Part shown: positions 35,120 to 44,183 of the stretch, piece by piece | How the letters are laid out: each line of letters begins with the position of its first letter | How positions within the stretch are numbered: the stretch's first letter is position 1 | DNA from: PALSA-660 sp963726435 | Lineage (GTDB): Bacteria; Actinomycetota; Coriobacteriia; Anaerosomatales; PALSA-660 | Length of the DNA stretch: 64,000 bases | Direction: 5' to 3' | Assembly: GCA_963726435.1 (NCBI GenBank) | Contig: CAVSCJ010000004.1 | Coordinates: 248,001-312,000, forward strand | Translations under genes and position numbers: made by a program | Notes under the pieces: model-generated | What the model was told of the DNA's origin: nothing | The model's database searches: none | The model's input: the letters and a program-made list of their open reading frames with translations, nothing else

Positions 35120-36040
35120 ATGGCAGCCCAGGGAGGATCGAAGGTGGCCGTCGTCGCGGCGGTCGTCGGCAACCTGCTCGTCGCTATCAGCAAGTTCGCT
35201 GCGGCCGCGCTGACGGGCAGTTCCGCCATGATCTCCGAGGGCATCCACTCGCTCGTGGACACCGGCAACGGGGGCCTGGTTCTCCTGGGGATGAGGCGCA
35301 GCACCCGGCCGGCTGACGACGCCCACCCGTTCGGGCACGGCAAGGAGCTCTACTTCTGGACGCTGATCGTCGCGATCTCGATCTTCGGCATCGGCGGCGG
35401 CATGTCTCTCTACGAGGGCGTGCTGCACCTCTTGAACCCGAGCGGGATAGAGAACCCGTGGCCGAACTACCTCGTGCTGGCGATCGCGCTCGCGATCGAG
35501 GGCTCGTCCTTCTGGATCGCGATGCGGGAGTTCAACGCCGCGCGCGGCGACCGGCCCGCTATCGAGTTCATCCGGGCGTCCAAGGACCCGAGTCTGTTCA
35601 CGATCGTGTTCGAGGACTCGGCAGCCATGCTCGGCCTGCTCGTCGCGTTCCTGGGCGTCCTCTTGGGGCAGATCACCGGCGTCCCCTACTTCGACGGCGC
35701 GGCGTCGGTCGTCATCGGGCTCATCCTCATGGGTGTCGCCTGGCTTCTGGCGCGCGAGACGAAGGGCCTGCTCATCGGAGAGTCGGCCGAGCCGCGCGTG
35801 CTGGAAGCGATGCGCTCACTGGTTGCGGCGGACGCCGCGGTCGAGGAAGTCGGCGACATCCGGACGATGTACGTCGGCCCGAAGGACCTGCTCGTCAACT
35901 TGGACGTGGAGTTCCGACCCGGAGTGGACGCACCCGGCATGCACGAGTCGATCGCGCGCATAGAGGGCGCTCTCAAGACGGCGTACCCGGAGGTCGGCAA
36001 CGTCTACATCGAGGCGGCTTCGCTGGCCCGGCGCGGCTAA
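35120..36040 (+). CDS. Cation diffusion facilitator transporter
   Basis: A 306-residue CDF efflux protein for zinc, iron, cobalt or similar. Membrane helices begin with VVAAVVGNLLVAISKFAAAALTGSSAMISEGIHSLVDTGNGGLVLLG, where the metal site of the family is HxxxD: H and D appear as IHSLVD. A second site is in ADDAHPFGHGKELYFW and the later FEDSAAMLG. The C-terminal cytoplasmic domain (about 215-306) has the beta-alpha-beta form. ATG behind GACAGGAG. Its stop overlaps the convergent phosphatase gene by 4 bases. Confidence 0.92.
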   Translation: MAAQGGSKVAVVAAVVGNLLVAISKFAAAALTGSSAMISEGIHSLVDTGNGGLVLLGMRRSTRPADDAHPFGHGKELYFWTLIVAISIFGIGGGMSLYEGVLHLLNPSGIENPWPNYLVLAIALAIEGSSFWIAMREFNAARGDRPAIEFIRASKDPSLFTIVFEDSAAMLGLLVAFLGVLLGQITGVPYFDGAASVVIGLILMGVAWLLARETKGLLIGESAEPRVLEAMRSLVAADAAVEEVGDIRTMYVGPKDLLVNLDVEFRPGVDAPGMHESIARIEGALKTAYPEVGNVYIEAASLARRG

Positions 36041-37065
36041 GGGGCCGCGGTCAGTCGGAACGTGTCCTTCAACGCGCCGGTCACGGTGTAGAAGCGGAAC
36101 TCCAGAGTGGCGTTCGTGACGGTCACCTCCTGTGCTCCCCAGTTGGACCGGTAGCGCACCACGCTCCCCGCGACCGGGGTCTTGAACGTGTAGCGGGGGG
36201 CGCCCCCGAGGCCGTTGACGAAGTACGGGATCCCGTTGCGCATGACGCGCTCGTAGGTGTGCGCGTGGCCCGAGAGGACCGCGTCGGCTCCCCATGCCGC
36301 GAACGGCCACTGCATGGAGACGGTGGAGCCGTGCGTGCTGTCGGAGGAGTAGGGCGGGTGGTGGTCGTAGACGATGTTCCACGTCGAGGTCGACGCCGCG
36401 AGCTGCTTCTTCAGCCACTTCGCCTGGGTCGATGTGCTCTTGATGCCCGCGGGCTCGCCGCCGTTCGAGTTGAGCACGAAGAAGTGGACCGGCCCCTCGA
36501 CGAAGTCGTAGTAGCGCTCGTTGCCCGAGGTGTTGGTGAAACCCGTGCCAGGGAGCTTGAAGTAGCTCAGGTAGGTCCTCAGAGCGGGCCTAGCGTCGCT
36601 GTAGTCGTGGTTGCCGAGCGCCGGGAAGAACGCGTTCAGCGTGGCCTTGCCGATCCGGCAGCGAGATCCGGTGGTCGACACGTCTTTGAGCCACTGGCAG
36701 TAGTAGCGGCCTGTCGAGTTGTCGTACCTGGCCGTCCCGGTCCCGCCGGCATGGGTGTAGTAGTCGTCGCCGGTCGCGATCACGAAGCCGGGCTTCCAGG
36801 AGGCCACCAGCCTAGCGACGGCCGCCTCGTTCGTGCCGCCCCAGCCGTAGTCGCCGATGACGGCGAATGTCATGGTGGCGTCCGGCGTCGTGGTCGCCGC
36901 GGTCGTCGAGGTGGCGGCAGTCGTCGCGTTCGGCGCGGGCCTGGGTGCTACGACGGGCGTCGTAGTCTGCGCCGCTTGCGGCGCGCAGCCGGCCGTGGCC
37001 GTCAGGACGAGGGCCAGAGCCAGGGCCAGGGTCAGGAGGACCGACCACAGCGGCTTGGGTCTCAC
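36037..37065 (-). CDS. Secreted purple-acid-phosphatase-like lipoprotein
   Basis: A 342-residue exported metallophosphoesterase. The signal peptide is Leu/Ala-repetitive (from near-repeats of AGGGCC in the DNA) and ends in LTATAGC, a lipobox. A Thr/Ala/Pro linker (about 27-64) follows. Metal-binding motifs are in order IGDYGW, TGDDYY, ALGNHDY, YDHHPPY and LSGHAHTYERV, the five-block pattern of purple acid and related phosphatases. GTG start. Likely acts outside the cell on phosphate esters. Confidence 0.88.
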   Translation of the reverse strand: MRPKPLWSVLLTLALALALVLTATAGCAPQAAQTTTPVVAPRPAPNATTAATSTTAATTTPDATMTFAVIGDYGWGGTNEAAVARLVASWKPGFVIATGDDYYTHAGGTGTARYDNSTGRYYCQWLKDVSTTGSRCRIGKATLNAFFPALGNHDYSDARPALRTYLSYFKLPGTGFTNTSGNERYYDFVEGPVHFFVLNSNGGEPAGIKSTSTQAKWLKKQLAASTSTWNIVYDHHPPYSSDSTHGSTVSMQWPFAAWGADAVLSGHAHTYERVMRNGIPYFVNGLGGAPRYTFKTPVAGSVVRYRSNWGAQEVTVTNATLEFRFYTVTGALKDTFRLTAAP

Positions 37066-37078
37066 GACGCTTCTCCCG

Positions 37079-37468
37079 CTACGCCGCTTCGCCCTCGACG
37101 AGTTCCTTGAGCGGGCCGAGATAGTACTCGTCCCACCCTTCGTCGAAGTCGGCGGCCTCGTCGTCGGGCACGCCGGTGTGATCGAGTTCGAGGCGCGTGC
37201 CGCCGCCCGGATCGGAGTGGAGGGTGAAGCGCGCGTGCGACGGTGCGGGCCAATCGCCGCCGTACCACTCTTGGAGCATCGATCGCGGAGGATCCACTTC
37301 GAGGATGGTGCCGTGGATGTCGCCGTCCCAGAAGCTGAACGCGGTTCCCGCCTCCGGGGCCATGACCACCGGGCCTCCGCCCCAGCGCTCGATCACCGCC
37401 GGGTCGGTCAGCGCCGCCCACACCGACTTGACGGGCGCGTCGATGACGTAGGTCTTGTGGATGTCCAT
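37079..37468 (-). CDS. SRPBCC (AHSA1-like) protein
   Basis: A 129-residue START-like protein. The first strand and helix KTYVIDAPVKSVWAALTDPAVIERWGGG and the C-terminal GWDEYYLGPLKELVEG helix match the AHSA1/activator-of-Hsp90-like group. It binds a hydrophobic ligand or partner that cannot be named. ATG behind AGGAGGAG. It precedes the phosphatase gene by 13 bases on the same strand and may be co-transcribed. Confidence 0.85.
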   Translation of the reverse strand: MDIHKTYVIDAPVKSVWAALTDPAVIERWGGGPVVMAPEAGTAFSFWDGDIHGTILEVDPPRSMLQEWYGGDWPAPSHARFTLHSDPGGGTRLELDHTGVPDDEAADFDEGWDEYYLGPLKELVEGEAA

Positions 37469-37531
37469 TGCTCCTCCTGCGGTCGGGGCGGTACCGGTTG
37501 TACGTACCCCGCGAGGATCCGCGGCGCTTCG

Positions 37532-38317
37532 CTACTGCGCGTTGTCCGCGTAGCGGAGCTGCATGATCGTTGCGACTATGCCCGCCACGAACGTCAGGGC
37601 CAGAACGACGTAGCTGCCGGTGGGGAGAGTCTGCGTGGCCTGACCCACGATCCCGATGAGAGAGGGCACGATCGACCAGGGGAACCACTCCGCCCAGCCG
37701 GTCTTCCCGAAGATGTTGCCGAGCGCCATCATCGCGATCGCGAACGCGAGAGGCGGCATGTAGCCGCGCCCGACTATCGTGATCCACGCGACAACAGGTA
37801 CGAGCAGGTACGAGATCGCCGCCGCGAGCAGCGAGTCGCGAACGATCCCGACGACCAGGACCGCCGAGAAGCCGGGGAGCCCGAGCGCCAGCCCGACGAC
37901 GATGCCCTCAGCGACGACGGCCACCGCCAACGCGAACCACCACACCGCCGCGACCGCGAGCTTGGCGAGCACGAACCAGTGCCGCCCCACCGGCAGGGCG
38001 AGCAGGTTCTTCGCCGTGCCGTCCGAGTACTCGCGCCCGAAGACGTAGGCCACGATGAACGAGAGCAGAAGCATGCCGCCGACCCCGACGATCAGCGTGA
38101 GCGCCGCCGCATAGGCGGCCCAAGTGGCCTCGAGTCCCGAGAGGTTCGCCTTGGCGCCGAGCAGCCCGAGTTGCTGGGCCCGCCCGGGCTCCCGAAGGAT
38201 CCACATGAACAGCGCCATGGCGAGCGGCCCCATGGAGAGTCCGGCGAGGGTGAACCACGGGACCTTCGAGCGGTGGAGCTTGATGAACTCGGTGGCGAGC
38301 GCTTGGCCGAACATCAC
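37532..38317 (-). CDS. ABC-2 type permease
   Basis: A 261-residue membrane subunit with six likely helices. It begins ALATEFIKLHRSKVPWFTL, typical of bacitracin/lantibiotic-type ABC-2 permeases, and has FGREYSDGTAKNLLALPVGRHWFVLAKL, the conserved region after the second helix. ATGA overlap with the upstream ATPase gene shows co-translation. Together they form an exporter of the BcrAB-like group, possibly for drugs, peptides or lipids. Confidence 0.87.
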   Translation of the reverse strand: MMFGQALATEFIKLHRSKVPWFTLAGLSMGPLAMALFMWILREPGRAQQLGLLGAKANLSGLEATWAAYAAALTLIVGVGGMLLLSFIVAYVFGREYSDGTAKNLLALPVGRHWFVLAKLAVAAVWWFALAVAVVAEGIVVGLALGLPGFSAVLVVGIVRDSLLAAAISYLLVPVVAWITIVGRGYMPPLAFAIAMMALGNIFGKTGWAEWFPWSIVPSLIGIVGQATQTLPTGSYVVLALTFVAGIVATIMQLRYADNAQ

Positions 38318-39234
38318 TCGACACCTCCCGTCAGCCGCAGGAAGTAGGCCTCGAGGTCCTCGCGCATCGGCGTGAGACCGGTGAGTTCGAGGCCCGCGCC
38401 CACCAGCGCGCGGGCGACCTCGGCGGAGCGGTCCGCGGCGTCCAGCACGCGAAGGGAATCCGGAGAGTCGGGGTCGCGCTCGAGGCGTTCGAACCCGGCC
38501 CCGCGCAGGAGCGCCTCGGCGCGCCCGGGGTCGTTCACCGTCACCTGCAGGTACGCCCGCGCCTTCGCTTGGAGGTCCTCACGGTCGAGCTCCTCGAGCA
38601 GCCGGCCCTCGTGGATGATGCCGATGCGGTCCGCGAGGTGAGTGACCTCGGCGAGGATGTGGCTCGACATGAAGACCGTGGCGCCCTGCTCGTCGGCGAG
38701 CGAGCGCAGCATCTCGCGTATCTCGACGATGCCTGCCGGGTCGAGCGCGTTCGCGGGTTCGTCGAGGACGAGCACGTCCGGCTTGTGCAGCATCGCCCGG
38801 GCGAGCGAGAGGCGCTGCTTGTTGCCGAGCGAGAGACGCCCTGCCCGCCGGTCCGCGTACTCCGAGAGGCGCAGACGCTCGATCGCCTCGCCGACGGCGG
38901 CACGCGGCGCACCCGTCAGCCGCCGCTGGATGTCGAGGTTCTCGCGCACGGTGAGGTTCGGGTAGGCGCTCGCGGACTCGACAAGGAAGCCGACGTCTCC
39001 CCACACTGACGTCTCGCCCGGGACGATGCGGCGTCCCAGTACGGTCACGTCGCCCGCGCTCGGGCGGATCAGCCCCAGCAGCATTCGGATCGTGGTCGTC
39101 TTGCCGGCGCCGTTGCGGCCGAGGAAGCCGTAGATCTCGCCCCGGCGCACGTCGAGGTCGAGCCCGTCGACAGCGAGGACGTCGCGGTAGCGCTTGGTGA
39201 GCGCGTGCGTCGCGATGACGGTGTCGGCGTTCAC
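38314..39234 (-). CDS. ABC transporter ATP-binding protein, BcrA-like
   Basis: A 306-residue ATPase that powers the ABC-2 permease. Walker A is GRNGAGKTTTIRMLLGLI, the signature is LSLGNKQRLSLARAML (LSLGN for LSGGQ, usual in this branch), Walker B is VLVLDEPANALDP and the H-loop SSHIL. The C-terminal extension of about 90 residues is common in drug/lantibiotic-immunity ATPases. The GTG start overlaps the stop of the broken acyltransferase gene. Confidence 0.93.
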   Translation of the reverse strand: MNADTVIATHALTKRYRDVLAVDGLDLDVRRGEIYGFLGRNGAGKTTTIRMLLGLIRPSAGDVTVLGRRIVPGETSVWGDVGFLVESASAYPNLTVRENLDIQRRLTGAPRAAVGEAIERLRLSEYADRRAGRLSLGNKQRLSLARAMLHKPDVLVLDEPANALDPAGIVEIREMLRSLADEQGATVFMSSHILAEVTHLADRIGIIHEGRLLEELDREDLQAKARAYLQVTVNDPGRAEALLRGAGFERLERDPDSPDSLRVLDAADRSAEVARALVGAGLELTGLTPMREDLEAYFLRLTGGVE

Positions 39235-40485
39235 CCCTTCGCGGGCTTCATGCCGAGCATGAACCGCACCGGCACGAGGCGCCGGGACAACTGCATACGC
39301 GCCGAACGTGAGGGCGACCGACGCGACGAGCAGAGCGGCCCACTGGACCGGCCACACGACCGGCAGCGTCACTATCGACGCGGCGAGGAGCACGATCACG
39401 GTCTGGTGGAAGATGTAGACCGGGTACGAGGCCTCTGCCAGGTAGGCGAGCGTCGGGGACGGCCTGTCCAAGTGCCGCTTGCCGAGACCGAGCAGCCCGA
39501 CGATCGAGAGCCAGATGCCGAGGAATCCGAGCGTAATTCGCCGCGAAGAGACCCCAAAGAGGGGTGCCGGGAAGTCACTGCATCGAACGCGAGTCAGTTC
39601 GGCCAGCTCGCCACGTACGCCGCCTCGGACATCGCGAACGCCATGGCGATCGCGAGCGCGGCGCAGACGCGCAGTACCGATTGCCGGGGACGATCCTGCG
39701 AAGGCGCGGGTCGGCCATCGCTATGAAGCCGAGCGCGAAGACCGACGCCGGCCAGCTGGGCTTGGTGTGGAGTAGACGGGGTTCTTGCCGGACGATGTCG
39801 GGGCAGGCGCCTTCGGCGAACCAGATGAGCGCCGGCGGCAGCAGCCGACCGACACCGGCTTCGCAAGTCGAGTCGCCCAGCGCTTGACAGTGCTTACCTG
39901 GACCGCAGTTGTGGATGGTCTACGTGCTGGCGGTCACGTTCGGCGTCTTGTCATTCTGCGGGCCCAAGCGGCTCAGCGGCAGGGCGAGCAGAGACAGCCA
40001 GGAACAGCCAGAGCACGAACCACCAGACTGCGCCGATCCCGGAAGCCGCCGAAGTAGTCGCCACCGTCGCGTATGTTCCAGGACGAGGAAGTCGCCGCTC
40101 GTGATGTAGTGGATGAAGCCGTCAGCGTACCCGGAGTTGAATCCGGCTCCAACGAACGTCTGCGGCGGGATGAGCAGAGCCACGCCGAACGCGAAGGGCA
40201 CGAGCAGCCGCTTCACACGCTCTCCCAGGTACTCGCGCGTGGTGCGCTTCCTGAGCGCCAGGAAGGTCGACGCGCCCGCGAGCAGGAACAGCAGCGGCAT
40301 GTGCCAGCGGTCGATGAAGCTCAGCACGTAGGCGAGCGGCACGGACGTCACGAGCCCCTTCACGTAGAAGGGGTCGGCCGCGTTGAAGACGCGACCTGTG
40401 TGGAACGGGAACAGCAGCAGGACGGCTAACGCGGCGGCAACCAGTCGATGTAGTGGATGGTCGTCTCGAGCCGAGGCTCTGCCAT
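39231..40485 (-). pseudogene. Acyltransferase family 3 membrane protein, many frameshifts
   Basis: The coding sense of one acyltransferase is spread over all three frames. From the N terminus: MAEPRLETTIHYIDWL, then shifted AVLLLFPFHTGRVFNAADPFYV, FIDRWHMPLLFLLAGAST and FGVALLIPPQTFVGAGF, intact to about 40080. Then short pieces follow (GAVWWFVLWLFLAVSA; EGACPDIVRQEP; VFALGFIAMADPRL; AMAFAMSEAAYVASW; LGIWLSIVGLLGLGKRHLDRP), ending with EASYPVYIFHQTVIVLL. The end is near LGMKPAKG before the stop at 39231. DRWHMPLLFLLAG and YIFHQ are family hallmarks. Real decay or local sequence error cannot be told apart from one sequence. Confidence 0.65.
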
Positions 40486-40577
40486 TGGCGCGAGGCCTCC
40501 GCTGGCGGATCCGGCGGACGGCGTCAGCGCCGGGCCCGGATCGCGGCGAGGACTGCGTCCTCCGCGCGCCTACCTGC

Positions 40578-40583
40578 GATAAT
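40578..40583 (+). promoter_or_regulatory. Extended -10 box before purB
   Basis: TGCGATAAT at 40575-40583 fits an extended -10 (TG, one base, then GATAAT). It lies 38 bases before the purB ATG. No clear -35 is visible, which is usual for extended -10 promoters. Confidence 0.5.
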
Positions 40584-40621
40584 GCTCTTGTGACGTTCCG
40601 GCGCCGCCGAAGGGGCATCCC

Positions 40622-41944
40622 ATGATCGATCGGTACACCCGGCCCGAGATGGGCGCCATCTGGTCCCCGGCCAACAAGTTCGGGATCTGGAAGGAGATCG
40701 AGCTTCTCGCGTGCGAGGCGCAGGCTGAACTCGGCGCCATCGGCATCACGCGTGAGGAGGCCGCTCAGATCCGCGAGCGGGCCGCCTTCGAGGTCGAGCG
40801 CATCGACGAGCTCGAGGCCACGCTCAACCACGACGTCATCGCATTCCTCACGAACATGGCCGAGCACATCGGCGAGCCGTCGAAGTGGGTCCACTACGGA
40901 ATGACCTCCTCCGACCTGGGCGACACGGCGCTGTGCCTGCAGATGACGCAGGCGATCGACATCGTCGTCGAGGACGTCCGGCGGCTTGGCCGCATCTGCA
41001 AGCGACGAGCGTTCGAGTTCAAGGACACGCTGTGCGTCGGCCGCACCCATGGCATCCACGCGGAGCCGATGACGTTCGGCATGAAGTTCGGCGCCTGGGC
41101 CTGGGCGCTCAAGAGGAGCGAGCAGCGTCTGCTCGAGGCCCGCAAGCTCGCGGCGTGCGGCGCGATCTCGGGCGCTGTGGGCAGCTACTCGAACATCGAC
41201 CCGTCCGTGGAGACCTACGTCTGCGAGAAGCTGGGCCTGACTCCCGACCCGCTATCGACGCAGGTCGTCGCGCGCGACCGGCACGCGCACGTCCTTGCGG
41301 TGCTAGCGATCGTCGCCGCCACCGCGGAATCGATCGCCACCGAGGTCCGGGCCCTGCAGAAGTCGGACACGCTCGAGGTCGAGGAGCCTTTCGCCAAGGG
41401 GCAGAAGGGCTCGTCCGCGATGCCGCACAAGCGCAACCCGATAACGGCCGAGCGCGTGTGCGGGCTCGCGCGCGTGGTGAAGGCCAACGCGCAGGTGGGC
41501 CTCGACGATGTCGCGCTGTGGCACGAGAGGGACATCTCGCACTCGTCCGCGGAGCGCGTGGTGCTTCCCGACAGCTTCATCGCGCTCGACTACCTGCTCG
41601 GCAAGCTCGAGTGGATCCTCGACGGGCTGGTCGTCTACCCGCAGAACATGCTGGCGAACCTGGACAAGACGCGCGGGCTCGTCTACAGCTCGCGGGTCCT
41701 GCTCGCGCTCGTGGACGCGGGGATGTCGCGCGAGGACGCGTACGCGCTCGTGCAGTGCAACGCGATGAAGGTGTGGGACGACCTGCAGCAGGCACGCGGC
41801 GGCCCGACCTTCCGGGAGCGGCTCGAGGCCGATCCCGGGGCGGCGGCCCTCACGCCCCAAGTGCTCGACGCATGCTTCGATCCGCAGGCGTTCCTGGCGC
41901 GGGCAGGCGTGCTCTTCGAGCGGCTCGAGACGCTGGAGTTCTAG
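40622..41944 (+). CDS. purB: Adenylosuccinate lyase
   Basis: PurB cleaves fumarate from SAICAR and from adenylosuccinate, serving both IMP and AMP formation. The 440-residue protein is complete. TSSDLGDTA (about residue 95), GRTHGIHAEPMTFG (catalytic His region, about 140) and the superfamily signature GSSAMPHKRNP (about 263) are all intact. The stop overlaps that of the convergent methyltransferase-like gene in CTAG. It has its own promoter-like site and is not flanked by other purine genes within 5 kb. Confidence 0.97.
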   Translation: MIDRYTRPEMGAIWSPANKFGIWKEIELLACEAQAELGAIGITREEAAQIRERAAFEVERIDELEATLNHDVIAFLTNMAEHIGEPSKWVHYGMTSSDLGDTALCLQMTQAIDIVVEDVRRLGRICKRRAFEFKDTLCVGRTHGIHAEPMTFGMKFGAWAWALKRSEQRLLEARKLAACGAISGAVGSYSNIDPSVETYVCEKLGLTPDPLSTQVVARDRHAHVLAVLAIVAATAESIATEVRALQKSDTLEVEEPFAKGQKGSSAMPHKRNPITAERVCGLARVVKANAQVGLDDVALWHERDISHSSAERVVLPDSFIALDYLLGKLEWILDGLVVYPQNMLANLDKTRGLVYSSRVLLALVDAGMSREDAYALVQCNAMKVWDDLQQARGGPTFRERLEADPGAAALTPQVLDACFDPQAFLARAGVLFERLETLEF

Positions 41945-42780
41945 GCGCTCGCGGGCCCCGATCGGAATCCGGGCGGGTCGCTGATGATCGCCACGTCGCC
42001 GGTCCGGATCTCGCCACCGTAGAGGTCCTCCCCGAAGCGGTGGAACGCGGGGACCGTCACCAGTCCGCCCACCCGGTCCGCCAAGCGCGAGCGCAGCTGG
42101 TCGTCGGACACCTCCGCGTCGGATGCCACCAGCACGAGGTTCGAGCCCTCGGAGAGCACCCCCTCGTCGATCGCGAACACCCACACGCGCCGCCACACGT
42201 TGCGGAGTGTCCGGTAGAGGCCGCGGAACGGCTTGCTCCGGTCGCCACCGAGGTGGCCGATGAAGTTGTAGGCGATGACGCCGTCCGGAGCCAGTCTGTC
42301 GCGCGCAGAGCGCATGAACTCCTCGGTCGTGAGCCGGCGCGGCACGCGGTCCTCGTCGAAGGCGTCGACGATCACGATGTCGTAGTTCTCGGGCGTCCGA
42401 TCCACGAACTCGCGGCCGTCCCCGATGACGACCTGGATCCGCTCGTCCTCCGGCAGCGCGAAGAAACGGTGTGCTACCTCCACGATCTCCGGGTCGATCT
42501 CGACGACGTCGAGTCGCATAGCGGGGTAGTCGCGCCACATGCGCTTCACAACGCTGCCCCCTCCGAGCCCGATGACCAGAGTCCGCGCGGAGTCGGGCTT
42601 GATCGCGAGCGGCGTGTGCAGGTATGAGGCGTACTCCAGATCGGTGTCGAACGGCGCGTCGAGGAACATCGTGGACTGGCGGTTTCGCGCGAAACGGAGG
42701 ATGCGCAGGTGACCGATCTCATCGACGTGGATGTCGTGGAACGGAGAGGAGTGAGAGTAGATGTTCGTGATCGGACCCAT
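41941..42780 (-). CDS. Spermidine-synthase-like protein
   Basis: A 279-residue protein of the polyamine synthase / spermine-synthase-like fold. Visible are RQSTMFLDAPFDTDLEYASYLH, the nucleotide-binding loop VIGLGGGSVVKRM, the acid strand DVVEIDPEIVEVA and YDIVIVDAFDEDRVP, where the Asp corresponds to the catalytic or substrate-binding acid. It lacks the usual N-terminal beta domain in full, so it may use another substrate. Single gene converging on purB. Confidence 0.8.
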   Translation of the reverse strand: MGPITNIYSHSSPFHDIHVDEIGHLRILRFARNRQSTMFLDAPFDTDLEYASYLHTPLAIKPDSARTLVIGLGGGSVVKRMWRDYPAMRLDVVEIDPEIVEVAHRFFALPEDERIQVVIGDGREFVDRTPENYDIVIVDAFDEDRVPRRLTTEEFMRSARDRLAPDGVIAYNFIGHLGGDRSKPFRGLYRTLRNVWRRVWVFAIDEGVLSEGSNLVLVASDAEVSDDQLRSRLADRVGGLVTVPAFHRFGEDLYGGEIRTGDVAIISDPPGFRSGPASA

Positions 42781-42873
42781 GTCTTGAGTCTACCCGCGGG
42801 GCGCGCCCGCATACGGGTATCCTCCTCCTGCGGCCGGCGACGCCGCAGCCCGATGCGAAGGAGGACGCTTCCG

Positions 42874-43374
42874 ATGACGCGGGACGAGTTGGTGGCAACT
42901 CTCAAGCACTCGCGCGCGATCTTCGACGAGAAGCTGGAGGCCGTCCCCGTCGACGCCCTCACCGCGCCAGTGCCCGGGTCGACACACTCCGTCAAGGACA
43001 TCGTGGCCCACGTGACCGCCTACGACGACCTCATCGTGCAGCGCCTGATCTCAGCGCGCCACGGATCGACGACCGCTCTCTCCCGGGACCGCGATGGCTG
43101 GGAGGCGTTCAACGAGCAGGTGTGGGAAGACGCGGCCAAGATGAAGCCGAAGGCAGTGCTGCGTCGCGCCACCGACGTGTTCGCTGCTCTGATCCACGAG
43201 GTCGAGCAACTCTCGGACGAGGAGGTCAACGCGCGCGCAGGCTCGACGGCTGCGCTCGACCCTGCTTGGCTCGAGGGGAACGCGCCGTGGCAGGCCATCG
43301 GGATCGATGCCTTCGACCACTATCCGATGCACTACGCCGCACTCGACGCGGCGGCGGGCGGCGACCGGGCCTAG
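42874..43374 (+). CDS. ClbS/DfsB- or DinB-like four-helix protein
   Basis: A 166-residue protein beginning MTRDELVATLKHSRAIFDEKL with SVKDIVAHVTAYDDLIV, the first-helix and metal-helix pattern of the DUF1706 (ClbS/DfsB) and DinB groups. ClbS relatives protect against genotoxins; others are metal-dependent transferases. No toxin genes are nearby. ATG behind AAGGAGG. Converges on the next gene with a 4-base overlap. Confidence 0.72.
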   Translation: MTRDELVATLKHSRAIFDEKLEAVPVDALTAPVPGSTHSVKDIVAHVTAYDDLIVQRLISARHGSTTALSRDRDGWEAFNEQVWEDAAKMKPKAVLRRATDVFAALIHEVEQLSDEEVNARAGSTAALDPAWLEGNAPWQAIGIDAFDHYPMHYAALDAAAGGDRA

Positions 43375-43637
43375 ACCCTGTATATGCGGTCGTTCTCGTG
43401 CACGTGCTCCGTCATGGCGATACCGACCTCCGTGCCGGCATCGGCGTGAAGCACCTTGCGGTGATCGACCTCGATGGAATCCACGGTCTGCTCGAAGTCC
43501 TCTGAATGACCCGACACGTGGATGTTGTCGCCGACGTCGATCGGTGCTTCAAGGCGGACTCCGGCCACGCCGATGTGGGCCCAGTAGTGCGTGATGACGC
43601 CGATCTCCATCTCCTTCTGCGGTGCCTGCTCCTGCAT
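43371..43637 (-). CDS. Stand-alone elongation-factor domain-2-like protein
   Basis: An 88-residue protein whose whole length resembles the beta-barrel domain 2 of translational GTPases: EIGVITHYWAHIGVAGVRL, VGDNIHVSGHSEDFEQTVDSIEVDH and the closing VGIAMTEHVHENDRIYRV. There is no G domain. Similar short 'EF-Tu/IF2-like' proteins are found in archaea and anaerobic bacteria, sometimes near peptidase U32. Here it is alone. ATG behind GGGGAGG. Function unknown. Confidence 0.7.
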   Translation of the reverse strand: MQEQAPQKEMEIGVITHYWAHIGVAGVRLEAPIDVGDNIHVSGHSEDFEQTVDSIEVDHRKVLHADAGTEVGIAMTEHVHENDRIYRV

Positions 43638-43768
43638 CTTCGACACCTCCCCTCGGCCAGTGCTGGGCTCCCTCACCCATATGTCTACCCCGAGGCAAAG
43701 GTAGCGATGCCGCGGCTGGGTAGGTACTAGGTTCGGCGATCTTCTCCGGAGTCCCTTGGAGGCATCCC

Positions 43769-44140
43769 GTGAGCGACATCATCGTATGGGCGGACATCCC
43801 CGTCATCGACATGGAACGGGCGATGGAGTTCTACGGACACGTCACCGGCAAACGCGTCATCATGATGCCGGGCAGCAACGGCACCGTCGCCGTTATCGGC
43901 AACCCGGATGAGCCGCCTGTTGTCAGCGCGGACCTCTACCTCGGAGGGACTCCGAGCCACGACGGGGCGAGGGTCTTCCTCGGCGCGAAGGGCGACATCG
44001 ACGCCATGCTCGCGCGCGTCCCGGGAGCGGGCGGCAAGGTACTCAAGGCCAAGGAGTTCATGGGCGACATGGTCGGTTGGGTGGCCTGGGTCGAGGACAG
44101 CGAGGGAAACCTGATCGGCATCCAGCAGCCGGCGAGCTGA
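43769..44140 (+). CDS. VOC family protein
   Basis: A 123-residue single-domain glyoxalase/bleomycin-resistance-fold protein. It starts with IIVWADIPVIDMERAMEFYGHVTGK and ends VAWVEDSEGNLIGIQQP, the metal-ligand region of the fold (Glu in DSEGN). It is 43 bases before the patatin gene. Substrate unknown. Confidence 0.85.
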   Translation: MSDIIVWADIPVIDMERAMEFYGHVTGKRVIMMPGSNGTVAVIGNPDEPPVVSADLYLGGTPSHDGARVFLGAKGDIDAMLARVPGAGGKVLKAKEFMGDMVGWVAWVEDSEGNLIGIQQPAS

Positions 44141-44183
44141 AGGTCGCCGGCGCCACCGTGATCCGGCAGGGGGGAGGCCCACA

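Noticed and set aside
38314..39471. A 385-codon frame joining an acyltransferase tail to an ABC ATPase
   Set aside because: The acyltransferase tail only shares the frame because of a shift near 39290. Its proper end (LGMKPAKG then stop) overlaps the ATPase GTG in the usual way.
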